From positions 1-13,451 of the forward strand of contig JBCCRH010000131.1 of assembly GCA_039208045.1 (NCBI GenBank): a DNA stretch of 13,451 nt, read 5' to 3'. The position numbers and the translations under genes were made by a program. Numbering within the stretch: position 1 is the first letter of the stretch; each line of letters begins with the position of its first letter. The DNA is from JBCCRH01 sp039208045. Its GTDB lineage: Bacteria; Bacteroidota; Bacteroidia; Chitinophagales; Saprospiraceae. Under the pieces are notes generated by a model. It had not been told where the DNA came from. It did no database searches and worked only from the letters and a program-made list of their open reading frames with translations. This document shows positions 6,651 to 13,451 of the stretch, in pieces.

Positions 6651-8573
6651 CGTCATTTGATTTATGCATTGTTGGTATTGGGAGCATTGGGCCTATTGTT
6701 CTGCTCACGCGATTTGCCGAAAGGCGAAGTTACACAGGCCTACCTCAACCTCAAGCCCGAGGTCAAGTACGTCGGTATGCAAATGTGTAGATCTTGCCAT
6801 GCCAATATCCACGAAACCTTCATCCATACGGGTATGGGCCGTTCTTTTGACCATGCTAAACCTACTAAAAGTGATGCCTCTTATGGCTCCCATGCTCTAG
6901 TCTACGACGAGCAATCCGATTTCTATTACTATCCCTATTTTGAAAAGGATACGATGTTCATCCACGAATTCCGCCTAAGCGGAACCGATACCGTACACCA
7001 ACGAACGGAGCGTATCAGCTACATCATTGGCTCTGGCCAACACACCAATTCGCACTTGCTCGACATCAATGGCTATGTCTATCAAGCACCTATCACCTTC
7101 TACACGCACGAAGGGCGCTGGGACATGGCACCTGGCTTTCGCCAAAAAGAGAATGAGCGCTTTGATCGGTTTTTGACTTCTGAGTGTTTGACCTGCCACA
7201 ATCACTACCCTAAGCAAATTGAAGGTTCGCTGAATAAGTTCGCTAATATGCCCACAGGTATTGAGTGTGAGCGTTGTCATGGACCTGGGGAAGTGCATGT
7301 ATTGGAGAAGCTGGCAGGCAATATCGTGGATACTTCTCAGCAGATTGACTACACGATTGTGAATCCCAGAGACCTTCCGCGCGACGAACAAATGGATTTG
7401 TGCCAACGCTGTCATTTGCAAGGCATTGCGGTACTAGAAGAAGGGAAGAGCTTTTATGATTTTAAGCCTGGGATGCGCTTGCAAGAAGTAATGAATGTAT
7501 TTCTACCTCGCTATACCGATTCTCACGAAAAGTTTATCATGGCTTCTCAGGCCGATCGTTTGCGCTTGAGTAATTGCTATAAGTTGTCGGATATGACGTG
7601 CTTGACTTGCCATAATCCGCACCAAAGTATTGAAGCTACGGCGCAAGCGCAGTATAATAATGCTTGCCAGAGCTGCCATGCAAAAGCCGAGCAAAAAAGT
7701 TGTTCGGCTGCTGAAGCGGAGCGGTTGGCTCAGGGTAATGATTGTGCCGGTTGTCATATGCCACCTTCTGGTTCTATCGATATCCCACACGTTAATATTA
7801 CCGATCATTATATCGCTCGTGATAACATTCGCGGAAAGCGAAAACCAAGCGTGACGCCGACTGCTAAGCGTCAATTTCTGGGTCTAAAAATGCTGACCAA
7901 GGAAAATCCTACGCCCTTGGATATGGCTAGGGGATATATTGCCCTTTATGATAAATATGTGGATTCACCAATCATGCTGGATTCTGCACAGTATTATCTG
8001 CAACAATCTGGCGGATCGGACGAGGCTAAAGCGATCACTTTGGTGCATTACCATTTCGCCAGAGCGGACTACAAGGCTATTTTGGCTGTAGCCAAAAACG
8101 ACTGGCCTGTGCTTTTGGAAGATGCCTGGACGGCCTATCGGATAGGGGAGGCTTTTTACCAAAATGGTGCTTTTGCGCAGGCAAAAACTTATTTTGCTGC
8201 TGCAGTAGACGGTATGCCCTACAATTTAGAGTTTCGGGAGAAGTTAGGCGTTAGCCTGATTCAGCTAAAGGCATTGCCACAAGCAATGAAGGCCCTGAAA
8301 TGGGTGTTGGATGAAAATCCGAAACGGCCCGTAGCGCTCTGTAATCTTGGCTTTGCCTATGTGCTTCAGAACCAGTTTGAGCAGGGCGAAGCACTCTACG
8401 ACCAAGCCATTGCCCTCGATCCCGACTATGAGCAGGCACTTATGAATAAAGCTGCTATCCGGCTACTTTATAAAGATGAACCTGCCGCGCGCACCCTTTT
8501 TGATCGAATACTAAACTTAAACCCCAATAATGAGCAAGCAAAATATATGCGCGCTCAGCTAACAATTCGATAA
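6645..8573 (+). CDS. Seven-heme c-type cytochrome with C-terminal TPR repeats
   Basis: A 642-residue exported protein. A hydrophobic N-terminus (about 5-20) ends at Cys20 in GLLFC; the Phe before the Cys is unusual for a lipobox, so lipidation is uncertain and an uncleaved anchor is possible. Seven CxxCH heme-binding motifs begin at Cys48, 181, 208, 253, 319, 341 and 367. The opening CRSCHANIHETFIHTGMG resembles a broad class of multiheme cytochrome-TPR proteins, and the heme spacing is like that of the cytochrome c554 group. From about residue 410 to 640 the protein is helical, with TPR-like repeats such as LCNLGFAYVLQNQFEQGEAL and the ALDPDYEQA and NLNPNNEQA turns. It probably moves electrons in the periplasm or outer membrane, with the TPRs binding a partner. 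No catalytic heme site can be assigned. It follows gldH by 25 bp. Confidence 0.88.
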   Translation: MTRHLIYALLVLGALGLLFCSRDLPKGEVTQAYLNLKPEVKYVGMQMCRSCHANIHETFIHTGMGRSFDHAKPTKSDASYGSHALVYDEQSDFYYYPYFEKDTMFIHEFRLSGTDTVHQRTERISYIIGSGQHTNSHLLDINGYVYQAPITFYTHEGRWDMAPGFRQKENERFDRFLTSECLTCHNHYPKQIEGSLNKFANMPTGIECERCHGPGEVHVLEKLAGNIVDTSQQIDYTIVNPRDLPRDEQMDLCQRCHLQGIAVLEEGKSFYDFKPGMRLQEVMNVFLPRYTDSHEKFIMASQADRLRLSNCYKLSDMTCLTCHNPHQSIEATAQAQYNNACQSCHAKAEQKSCSAAEAERLAQGNDCAGCHMPPSGSIDIPHVNITDHYIARDNIRGKRKPSVTPTAKRQFLGLKMLTKENPTPLDMARGYIALYDKYVDSPIMLDSAQYYLQQSGGSDEAKAITLVHYHFARADYKAILAVAKNDWPVLLEDAWTAYRIGEAFYQNGAFAQAKTYFAAAVDGMPYNLEFREKLGVSLIQLKALPQAMKALKWVLDENPKRPVALCNLGFAYVLQNQFEQGEALYDQAIALDPDYEQALMNKAAIRLLYKDEPAARTLFDRILNLNPNNEQAKYMRAQLTIR

Positions 8574-8594
8574 CTATACAACCCAACAAAAGAC

Positions 8595-9614
8595 ATGACT
8601 CAATGCCGTTCTTACCAACTCAAAGCGGGCAGTTTAGCTAATATGCAACTGAAAACGGAAACGCTCGCTCCCCCTGCACCTAATGAAGTACAAGTTGCTG
8701 TAAAGGCCATTGGCCTTAATTTTGCAGACATCTTTGCCATCTGGGGCTTGTATGGAGCTACGCCAAAAGGCGTGTTTGTGCCAGGTTTGGAGTACGCGGG
8801 AGAGGTGGTTGCTATCGGTGCACAGGTAGATCGGGTAGCAGTGGGTGATCGGATTATGGGGGTCACCCGATTTGGAGCGTATACCACCCATCTTAATATC
8901 GATCAGCGATATGCACAGCGACTGCCAACTGATTGGAGCTTTGAGGAGGGGGCTGCTTACTTGGTACAAGTCTTAACAGCCTATTATGCCCTTAAGCCAC
9001 TGGGGAATTTACAGGAAGGGCAGACTGTCTTGATCCATAGTGGGGGTGGGGGAGTAGGTATTCAAGCGAATCGCATTGCTAAAAAGTACAATGCGTTTAC
9101 AGTGGGTACGATTGGAAGCTCGGCAAAGGCAGACTTTTTAAAATCAGAGGGCTATGATGCGGTGATTGTGCGGAGCAAGCAATTTGCAAAAGACTTAGAT
9201 GAGGCGCTAGAAGGGCGTTCACTCGATATTGTCTTGGAATGTATTGGTGGCAAAATCTTTGAGGCAAGCTATGAGCGCATGGAGGAGCAAGGGCGCATGA
9301 TCGTGTACGGCTCTGCCCGCTATGCTTCTCCCGGGCAGCGCCCCAATTACCTGCGCTTGCTCTACTACTACCTCACCCGCCCCCGGCTCGATCCCCAGCG
9401 TATGATCGAGCAGAACAAATCGGTAATGGGCTTCAATTTGATCTGGCTCTACCATAAAGCGGACTTGATGCAGCAGCTATTGGGTGAATTAGAAGCTCTG
9501 GAGATGCCCAAGCCTCATGTTGGGCATACCTTCGAATTTGAGGAGTTGAAGGACGCGATTTTGTTGTTTCAAACGGGTAAGACTATCGGTAAGGTAGTCG
9601 TGAAGGTATCATGA
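8595..9614 (+). CDS. Zinc-free medium-chain dehydrogenase / quinone oxidoreductase-like protein (VAT-1-like)
   Basis: A 339-residue MDR-superfamily oxidoreductase of normal length. The N-terminal GroES-like domain has LNFADIFAIWGLYG (41-54) and VPGLEYAGEVVAIG (62-75). The Rossmann domain has the nucleotide-binding glycines HSGGGGVGIQANRIAKK (148-164), a small variant of the usual AxGGVG. The zinc ligands of alcohol dehydrogenases are absent, as in quinone oxidoreductases. MGFNLIWLYHK (about 277-287) resembles the VAT-1 branch. Such enzymes use NADPH to reduce quinones or activated double bonds. It starts 21 bp after the cytochrome gene, suggesting co-transcription; a shared electron-transfer role is only a guess. 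The TGA at 9612-9614 lies in a TCATGA palindrome that also holds the convergent gene's stop. Confidence 0.9.
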   Translation: MTQCRSYQLKAGSLANMQLKTETLAPPAPNEVQVAVKAIGLNFADIFAIWGLYGATPKGVFVPGLEYAGEVVAIGAQVDRVAVGDRIMGVTRFGAYTTHLNIDQRYAQRLPTDWSFEEGAAYLVQVLTAYYALKPLGNLQEGQTVLIHSGGGGVGIQANRIAKKYNAFTVGTIGSSAKADFLKSEGYDAVIVRSKQFAKDLDEALEGRSLDIVLECIGGKIFEASYERMEEQGRMIVYGSARYASPGQRPNYLRLLYYYLTRPRLDPQRMIEQNKSVMGFNLIWLYHKADLMQQLLGELEALEMPKPHVGHTFEFEELKDAILLFQTGKTIGKVVVKVS

Positions 9615-11096
9615 TTTTCTATGGAGCTGTTGTTCAATCCGGTCTCGTTTTTGGGTAGCCCAAGCTTTGAAATTAAAAAATACTAGAGGCATTTGCTGGA
9701 TGTTTTGCACTTCTAAATCTTCTAAGTCTGCTATTAGCTCTTCCAATAGAATCAGCTGATCGCCTAGTTCTGCTGTTGGAATTTTATTCCATTTTTTGAA
9801 GAACTGTAGGAATTGCTTTTCCAGTGGCCCATACTGCTTAAGTTTTTGGAGGAGTTTGGTGCTGGAAATGCGTTCTGATGCCAATAAATGCCGATAGTCA
9901 AGTTCGCAGTAGATGATGAGAGAGAATAGTTTCAGAATATTGATAGCGTGGTTTGCTTCTTTAACTTTATACCAAAAGTTGATCCAATCTTGTGCTTCTT
10001 CCCACTGTTGAGCTTGGATATGCGCTCGGATAATGAGGCGAACAAGGTAATCGCGTTCGGTACCACCCAATTCATGATGGTGGTTCTTGGTAAATGGCTG
10101 GGCCTCGGTAAGGATGACACGTGTATTAGTGGAGTCGTTGGTCTGATAGTAAAGTTCCAATATTCGGGCATACTTGATGTACTTGACGTAATGCTGATCT
10201 ACTTCTTTTTCGGTCTCCAGTTGTTGCAGCTCGCTGAGTGCTACCGCAAATAGTTCTTGGTCTTTGTCTAAGGCCGAGAAATACAATAAGTTGCTGAGGA
10301 CGGGTAGAAGTTTCTTTTGCTTAAAAAAAGAAGCATGTTGCTTGAAAAACAGGAAGTAGGTATGATTGGCCATTTTGGCTGCCCGAAAATCTAGCAAAAG
10401 GTAATGCCTGAGGCATTGGATATAGTGCCAATTTTCTTTTGCATTTAGGCTCAGTGCGTGCTGCTCCTCATCGAGAATGGGGTTAGCGAATAGGTGGGGA
10501 AATTGCTCGGGTTGACGTACAAAACCTGCTGAAAATTGTAGTTCGCGTATCTGTTCACGAAGGAGGCGTAATTCATTTAGGTTTTGAATTTTTTGTGTAA
10601 TCTGGGAACGTTCTTCTTGCAATACCTGAAGCTGTTGGGTAAAGTGGAGAATACCATGTTTGAAGAGGAGTTCTTCTTCTAACTGTATGAGCTTGAGTTT
10701 AATGGAAAATTCTTCGAATTTATCCGCCATTTTCTTGGCTTTGTTGAGCACTTTTTGCGCCTTTTTTCGAAAGCCTCGTTCAGTTAGTAAATCGATCTGT
10801 AGGATGAGTTTAATCAATTTTCGAGAGTTAGAAGTCTCGAAATGAAAATTAGTTAAGCTATTGAGCAATTGCTCAGCGAGATAGTTGGCTTCTGAACTAA
10901 AATGCCTACTTAATGGCTCTCCCTCAAATCGTTTGAGTAATTGATTTTTATCATAATACTCTTGTTGCTCCAAAGCTTCGTACAGGCGCAGGTAGTTTTT
11001 CTTTGCACTATTGCTCTGCAATTGTGCATATCTTTTAAAATAAGCCTTCTCGCGCATGCGCAGGGAGTGGATGAAGTTATAGGCAAACTCGCTCAT
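9609..11096 (-). CDS. All-helical protein of unknown function, TPR-like
   Basis: A 495-residue cytoplasmic-looking protein without signal peptide or membrane segment. It is almost wholly helical and rich in Leu, Gln, Lys and Glu, with a probable coiled coil at about 140-195 and several TPR-like helix pairs afterward. The N-terminus FIHSLRMREKAYFKRYAQLQ followed by NYLRLYEALEQQEYYD resembles a Bacteroidota family whose members begin with a similar E-K-x-Y-F-K segment and have no known function; I recall that pattern and could not check it. No catalytic motif is visible. An in-frame TAG (11097-11099 reversed) directly precedes the ATG, so this start cannot be extended. It runs alone on the minus strand. 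A scaffold or regulatory-partner role is conceivable but nothing shows it. Confidence 0.85.
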   Translation of the reverse strand: MSEFAYNFIHSLRMREKAYFKRYAQLQSNSAKKNYLRLYEALEQQEYYDKNQLLKRFEGEPLSRHFSSEANYLAEQLLNSLTNFHFETSNSRKLIKLILQIDLLTERGFRKKAQKVLNKAKKMADKFEEFSIKLKLIQLEEELLFKHGILHFTQQLQVLQEERSQITQKIQNLNELRLLREQIRELQFSAGFVRQPEQFPHLFANPILDEEQHALSLNAKENWHYIQCLRHYLLLDFRAAKMANHTYFLFFKQHASFFKQKKLLPVLSNLLYFSALDKDQELFAVALSELQQLETEKEVDQHYVKYIKYARILELYYQTNDSTNTRVILTEAQPFTKNHHHELGGTERDYLVRLIIRAHIQAQQWEEAQDWINFWYKVKEANHAINILKLFSLIIYCELDYRHLLASERISSTKLLQKLKQYGPLEKQFLQFFKKWNKIPTAELGDQLILLEELIADLEDLEVQNIQQMPLVFFNFKAWATQKRDRIEQQLHRKS

Positions 11097-11275
11097 CTAA
11101 GTTCCATTTTTTGAATGTCTTCTAAATTACATTATTAGCCTTAAAAGTTCGTTATCTAATTTTAACTAATTGATTAATAAGTGTTTACAAGATGTAGTTC
11201 ATTGGGATGAGCTATAGTTAATCATTTTTGACCAAAAAAAATGTCAACTGATTTCCACAAAAGGCAAAAATATTC
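11097..11275. other. AT-rich intergenic region upstream of two divergent genes
   Basis: This gap precedes the helical protein gene on the minus strand and the T9SS cargo gene on the plus strand. TTAACTAATTGATTAA (11162-11177) is an imperfect palindrome (12 of 16 positions). TGATTAA (11171-11177) and TTAATCA (11218-11224) form an inverted pair 40 bases apart. In such AT-rich DNA these could be chance. I found no clear minus-strand promoter and no ORF or RNA gene. Confidence 0.35.
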
Positions 11276-11307
11276 TTTGGTAAGCTGGCCTGGCGACACT
11301 AATTTTG
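11276..11307 (+). promoter_or_regulatory. Bacteroidota-type primary sigma factor promoter for the T9SS cargo gene
   Basis: TTTG at 11276-11279 and TAATTTTG at 11300-11307 are separated by 20 bases, an exact match to the Bacteroidota consensus TTTG-N19-21-TAnnTTTG. Transcription would begin a few bases after 11307, giving a leader of about 50 bases before the ATG at 11367. Confidence 0.8.
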
Positions 11308-11366
11308 TTCAGCAAGAATAAAATTTTAACACTTTTTTTATTGAACTATCTAAAAAACTCAGCTTT

Positions 11367-13451
11367 ATGATTAAAAAATTTACACTAGTTACGTTCTTAA
11401 TGCTCTTTTTAGGCTTTACTGCCCACACGCAGCTGCCGGACGGTAGCATCGCTCCCGATTTCACCGTGACTGACTTGGATGGGAATGAGTGGAATTTGTA
11501 TGATATATTGGCGGAAGGTAAGACGGTGATTATTGATGCTTATGCTACTTGGTGTGGGCCATGTTGGAATTACCATGAGGCAGGTACCTTAAAAGACATC
11601 TGGGAGCAATATGGACCAGATGGAACGGACGAGATTTTTGTAATTGCCATAGAAGCAGATCCTTCTACTTCCCTTGGGGATATTTATGGAACAGGTGCGA
11701 GCACTATTGGCGACTGGACAGAAGGCGTTACATATCCAATGGCCAATAACAACACTTTTGGTAACTTGTATAATATCAATTTCTTCCCGACTCTGTATAC
11801 GATCTGCCCGAACAGAACACTGATCGAATCAGGGCAAGTATCTGTAGCTGATCATTATGCAAACATCGGAGGATGCCTATTCCCCGGAGGAGAAATCAAT
11901 GCAGGTGTATTGCAATACGGTGGATTCGAAGGTTTATTTTGTAATGACGTTTCCTTTGAGCCAACTATCAAAGTACAAAATATCGGTTCGATGGAAATCA
12001 CATCTATGGATGTGGAATTAAGCCTAAATAGTGCATCCACAGAAGTAGTCAATTGGACTGGGACACTTGCACCTTATGAAGTAGCAGATGTTTCTTTCGG
12101 TGAAATCATGTTATTAGAAGATACGGAGCTATCTATTAATGTTACTAGCGTTAATGATGGAATGACAGACTTCAATTTGGAGGATAATATCGTTGTTCGT
12201 AATACAGCATTGGGTGAGGAAACAGATCAAACGGTCTTTACACTTGAGGTAGTTACAGATCAGTATAGTGCCGAAACTTACTGGGAATTAGTAGATGGAA
12301 ATGGAGTTGCATTATATTCAGGGGGTAATCCAGGGATATTTCAAGGAGAAGTGTCTGAAAGCACTTATGATCAGTTCTCAACAAATACAATTGAGATGGC
12401 ATTGCCTGCCGATGGTTGCTATGAATTAAATTTCTACGACTTCTTTGGCGATGGTATTTGCTGTGAATATGGTGATGGAAGCTATACTTTAACAGATGCA
12501 AATGGAAATGCAGTAATTTCTGGAACCGGTGCTAGAGCAGATGATCAATTAAATCCTGAAAATACTCCGATTGAGCTATCAGGAGCTGAGGGGGTAGCTA
12601 ATAATGGTGCCATAGTATTGTATACAGGACTAGAAGGACAATTTTGTAGTTCAATTAATTATGCTCCGCAAGTAGTTATTCAGAACTTAGGGGCGGAGGC
12701 CATCACTACAATGGAACTAGAAGTTTCAGTGAATGGGACTACACAATATGTCTATGATTGGACTGGAGAAATTGCTGCTGGCTCATTTAGTCCAGTCAGT
12801 ATGGATGAATTTTTGCTTGATGCAAGTGCCGACATCAATATTGCCATCTTATCGATTAATGGTGAGGTGGATGCTTACGAGTATAGAAATGAACTTGATG
12901 CATCAGTTGAAATTGTAACACCTAACGCAACTACTCAAGAAGAGATCATTACACTAAATTTAGTCTGTGATGAGTATGGCTACGAAACCTATTGGCAAGT
13001 TACAGATGATGCAGGAAATGTAGTAGCTTCAGGAGGAAATACCAATGTAGGTCCAAACGGAGGTGGCGAAAGAGTAGCGACTCCTACTGATCCTGGTGCA
13101 TATGGAGAATTTGAAGAAGTAACTCAAGAAATTACTTTACCAGCATCAGGCTGTTACAACTTCTTGATTGTGGATGATTACGGTGATGGTATTTGCTGTT
13201 CGTATGGTTCAGGAAGTTATGAATTGATCGATGGGACAGGAGTAGTGCTAGCTTCGGGAAGCTCCTTCACCACCTCACTAAATAACTTCTACGAAGCCAA
13301 TCTCGTTACCTCCACCAACCAACTCACCGCCATCAGCGACATCACCGTATTCCCTAACCCAACGAGTGCAGAGTTGAACGTTAACTTCGAATTAGCAGAA
13401 GCAATGCCATTAAATATTGAAGTATTCAATGCATTGGGGCAGCGGGTGCAA
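11367..13451 (+). CDS. Secreted thioredoxin-domain protein with duplicated module and T9SS type A sorting domain (3' end outside window)
   Basis: The frame is open for 695 codons to the window edge. A signal peptide (1-21) should be cut before Gln22, as is common in Bacteroidota. A TlpA/Redoxin thioredoxin domain spans about 25-170: APDFTVTDLDG, WCGPC with Cys63-Cys66, and cis-Pro141 in FFPTLY. Two tandem modules follow, about 177-388 and 414-632, each with an FC start, a beta-sandwich-like stretch with a WTG, a TYW strand and a closing GCY then GDGICC-x-YG-x-GSY motif. From about 655 a T9SS type A sorting domain begins with ITVFPNPTS; about 30-40 more residues are expected. The protein should cross the outer membrane by the T9SS and be released or attached to the surface. 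Its substrate is unknown; extracellular disulfide chemistry is an inference. Confidence 0.92.
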   Translation, partial: MIKKFTLVTFLMLFLGFTAHTQLPDGSIAPDFTVTDLDGNEWNLYDILAEGKTVIIDAYATWCGPCWNYHEAGTLKDIWEQYGPDGTDEIFVIAIEADPSTSLGDIYGTGASTIGDWTEGVTYPMANNNTFGNLYNINFFPTLYTICPNRTLIESGQVSVADHYANIGGCLFPGGEINAGVLQYGGFEGLFCNDVSFEPTIKVQNIGSMEITSMDVELSLNSASTEVVNWTGTLAPYEVADVSFGEIMLLEDTELSINVTSVNDGMTDFNLEDNIVVRNTALGEETDQTVFTLEVVTDQYSAETYWELVDGNGVALYSGGNPGIFQGEVSESTYDQFSTNTIEMALPADGCYELNFYDFFGDGICCEYGDGSYTLTDANGNAVISGTGARADDQLNPENTPIELSGAEGVANNGAIVLYTGLEGQFCSSINYAPQVVIQNLGAEAITTMELEVSVNGTTQYVYDWTGEIAAGSFSPVSMDEFLLDASADINIAILSINGEVDAYEYRNELDASVEIVTPNATTQEEIITLNLVCDEYGYETYWQVTDDAGNVVASGGNTNVGPNGGGERVATPTDPGAYGEFEEVTQEITLPASGCYNFLIVDDYGDGICCSYGSGSYELIDGTGVVLASGSSFTTSLNNFYEANLVTSTNQLTAISDITVFPNPTSAELNVNFELAEAMPLNIEVFNALGQRVQ
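11895..12530 (+). repeat. Internal duplication, copy 1 (residues about 177-388 of the T9SS cargo)
   Basis: Landmarks recur in copy 2 at a shift of 235-245 residues: Cys192/427, the W of NWTG/DWTG at 230/465, the W of TYW at 306/543, Cys351/596 of GCY, and GDGICC at 361-366/606-611. GATGGTATTTGCTGT is identical in both copies (12450-12464 and 13185-13199). Confidence 0.85.
12606..13262 (+). repeat. Internal duplication, copy 2 (residues about 414-632 of the T9SS cargo)
   Basis: Second copy of the module. It is slightly longer than copy 1 because of a Gly/Pro-rich insertion around residues 558-578 before the conserved GCY strand. Outside the conserved cores the two copies differ at most residues, so the duplication is not recent. 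Confidence 0.85.

Noticed and set aside
9948..10253. Plus-strand open frame of 101 codons inside the helical protein gene.
   Set aside because: It is antisense to a well-supported long gene, has low-complexity hydrophobic content and resembles no protein family.
11162..11224. AT-rich palindromes and inverted pairs as a specific regulator site.
   Set aside because: Short and imperfect in very AT-rich DNA; chance cannot be excluded, so only listed as a note on the gap.

Overview
The window looks like chromosomal DNA of a Bacteroidota member, most likely class Saprospiria (Lewinella/Haliscomenobacter-like). Reasons: a gliding-motility lipoprotein GldH, a secreted protein ending in a type IX secretion (T9SS) C-terminal sorting domain, a textbook Bacteroidota promoter (TTTG-N20-TAnnTTTG) before that gene, and starts preceded by A-rich stretches instead of Shine-Dalgarno sequences. 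The placement below phylum is inference. No mobile element, phage gene, tRNA, rRNA or CRISPR array was seen.

Layout. (1) 1-746: the last quarter of an RND efflux pump gene, broken by a single in-frame TAG, followed by an intrinsic terminator. (2) 751-1782: a one-cysteine HxlR-type repressor divergent from an NmrA-like NAD(P)-binding protein, a probable redox or electrophile switch. (3) 1849-3737: a sugar-phosphate nucleotidyltransferase convergent with a flavin reductase-like protein; their stop codons overlap in the palindrome TTAA. (4) 3789-4334: a membrane-anchored TlpA-type thioredoxin. (5) 4409-9614: a compact same-strand run of grpE, dnaJ, gldH, a seven-heme cytochrome c with TPR repeats, and a VAT-1-like quinone oxidoreductase. 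The first gaps are 6, 18, 25 and 21 bp, so this may be one transcript; a sigma-54-like -24/-12 element lies just upstream of grpE. (6) 9609-11096: a reverse-strand, all-helical protein of unknown function whose stop overlaps the previous gene's stop in the palindrome TCATGA. (7) 11097-11366: the largest intergenic gap, with the promoter at 11276-11307. (8) 11367 to the window end: a secreted protein made of a thioredoxin domain, two tandem repeats of about 240 residues, and a T9SS sorting domain cut by the window edge.

Most of this is ordinary core and semi-core Bacteroidota content. The points that stand out are the amber codon in an otherwise intact RND reading frame, the Asp-to-Asn change at a probable metal-ligand position in the nucleotidyltransferase, two convergent gene pairs sharing palindromic stop sequences, the sigma-54-like element before grpE-dnaJ, nested inverted repeats covering the gldH stop and the cytochrome start, and the abrupt codon-usage change where the T9SS sorting domain begins. 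I saw no convincing undescribed multi-gene system.
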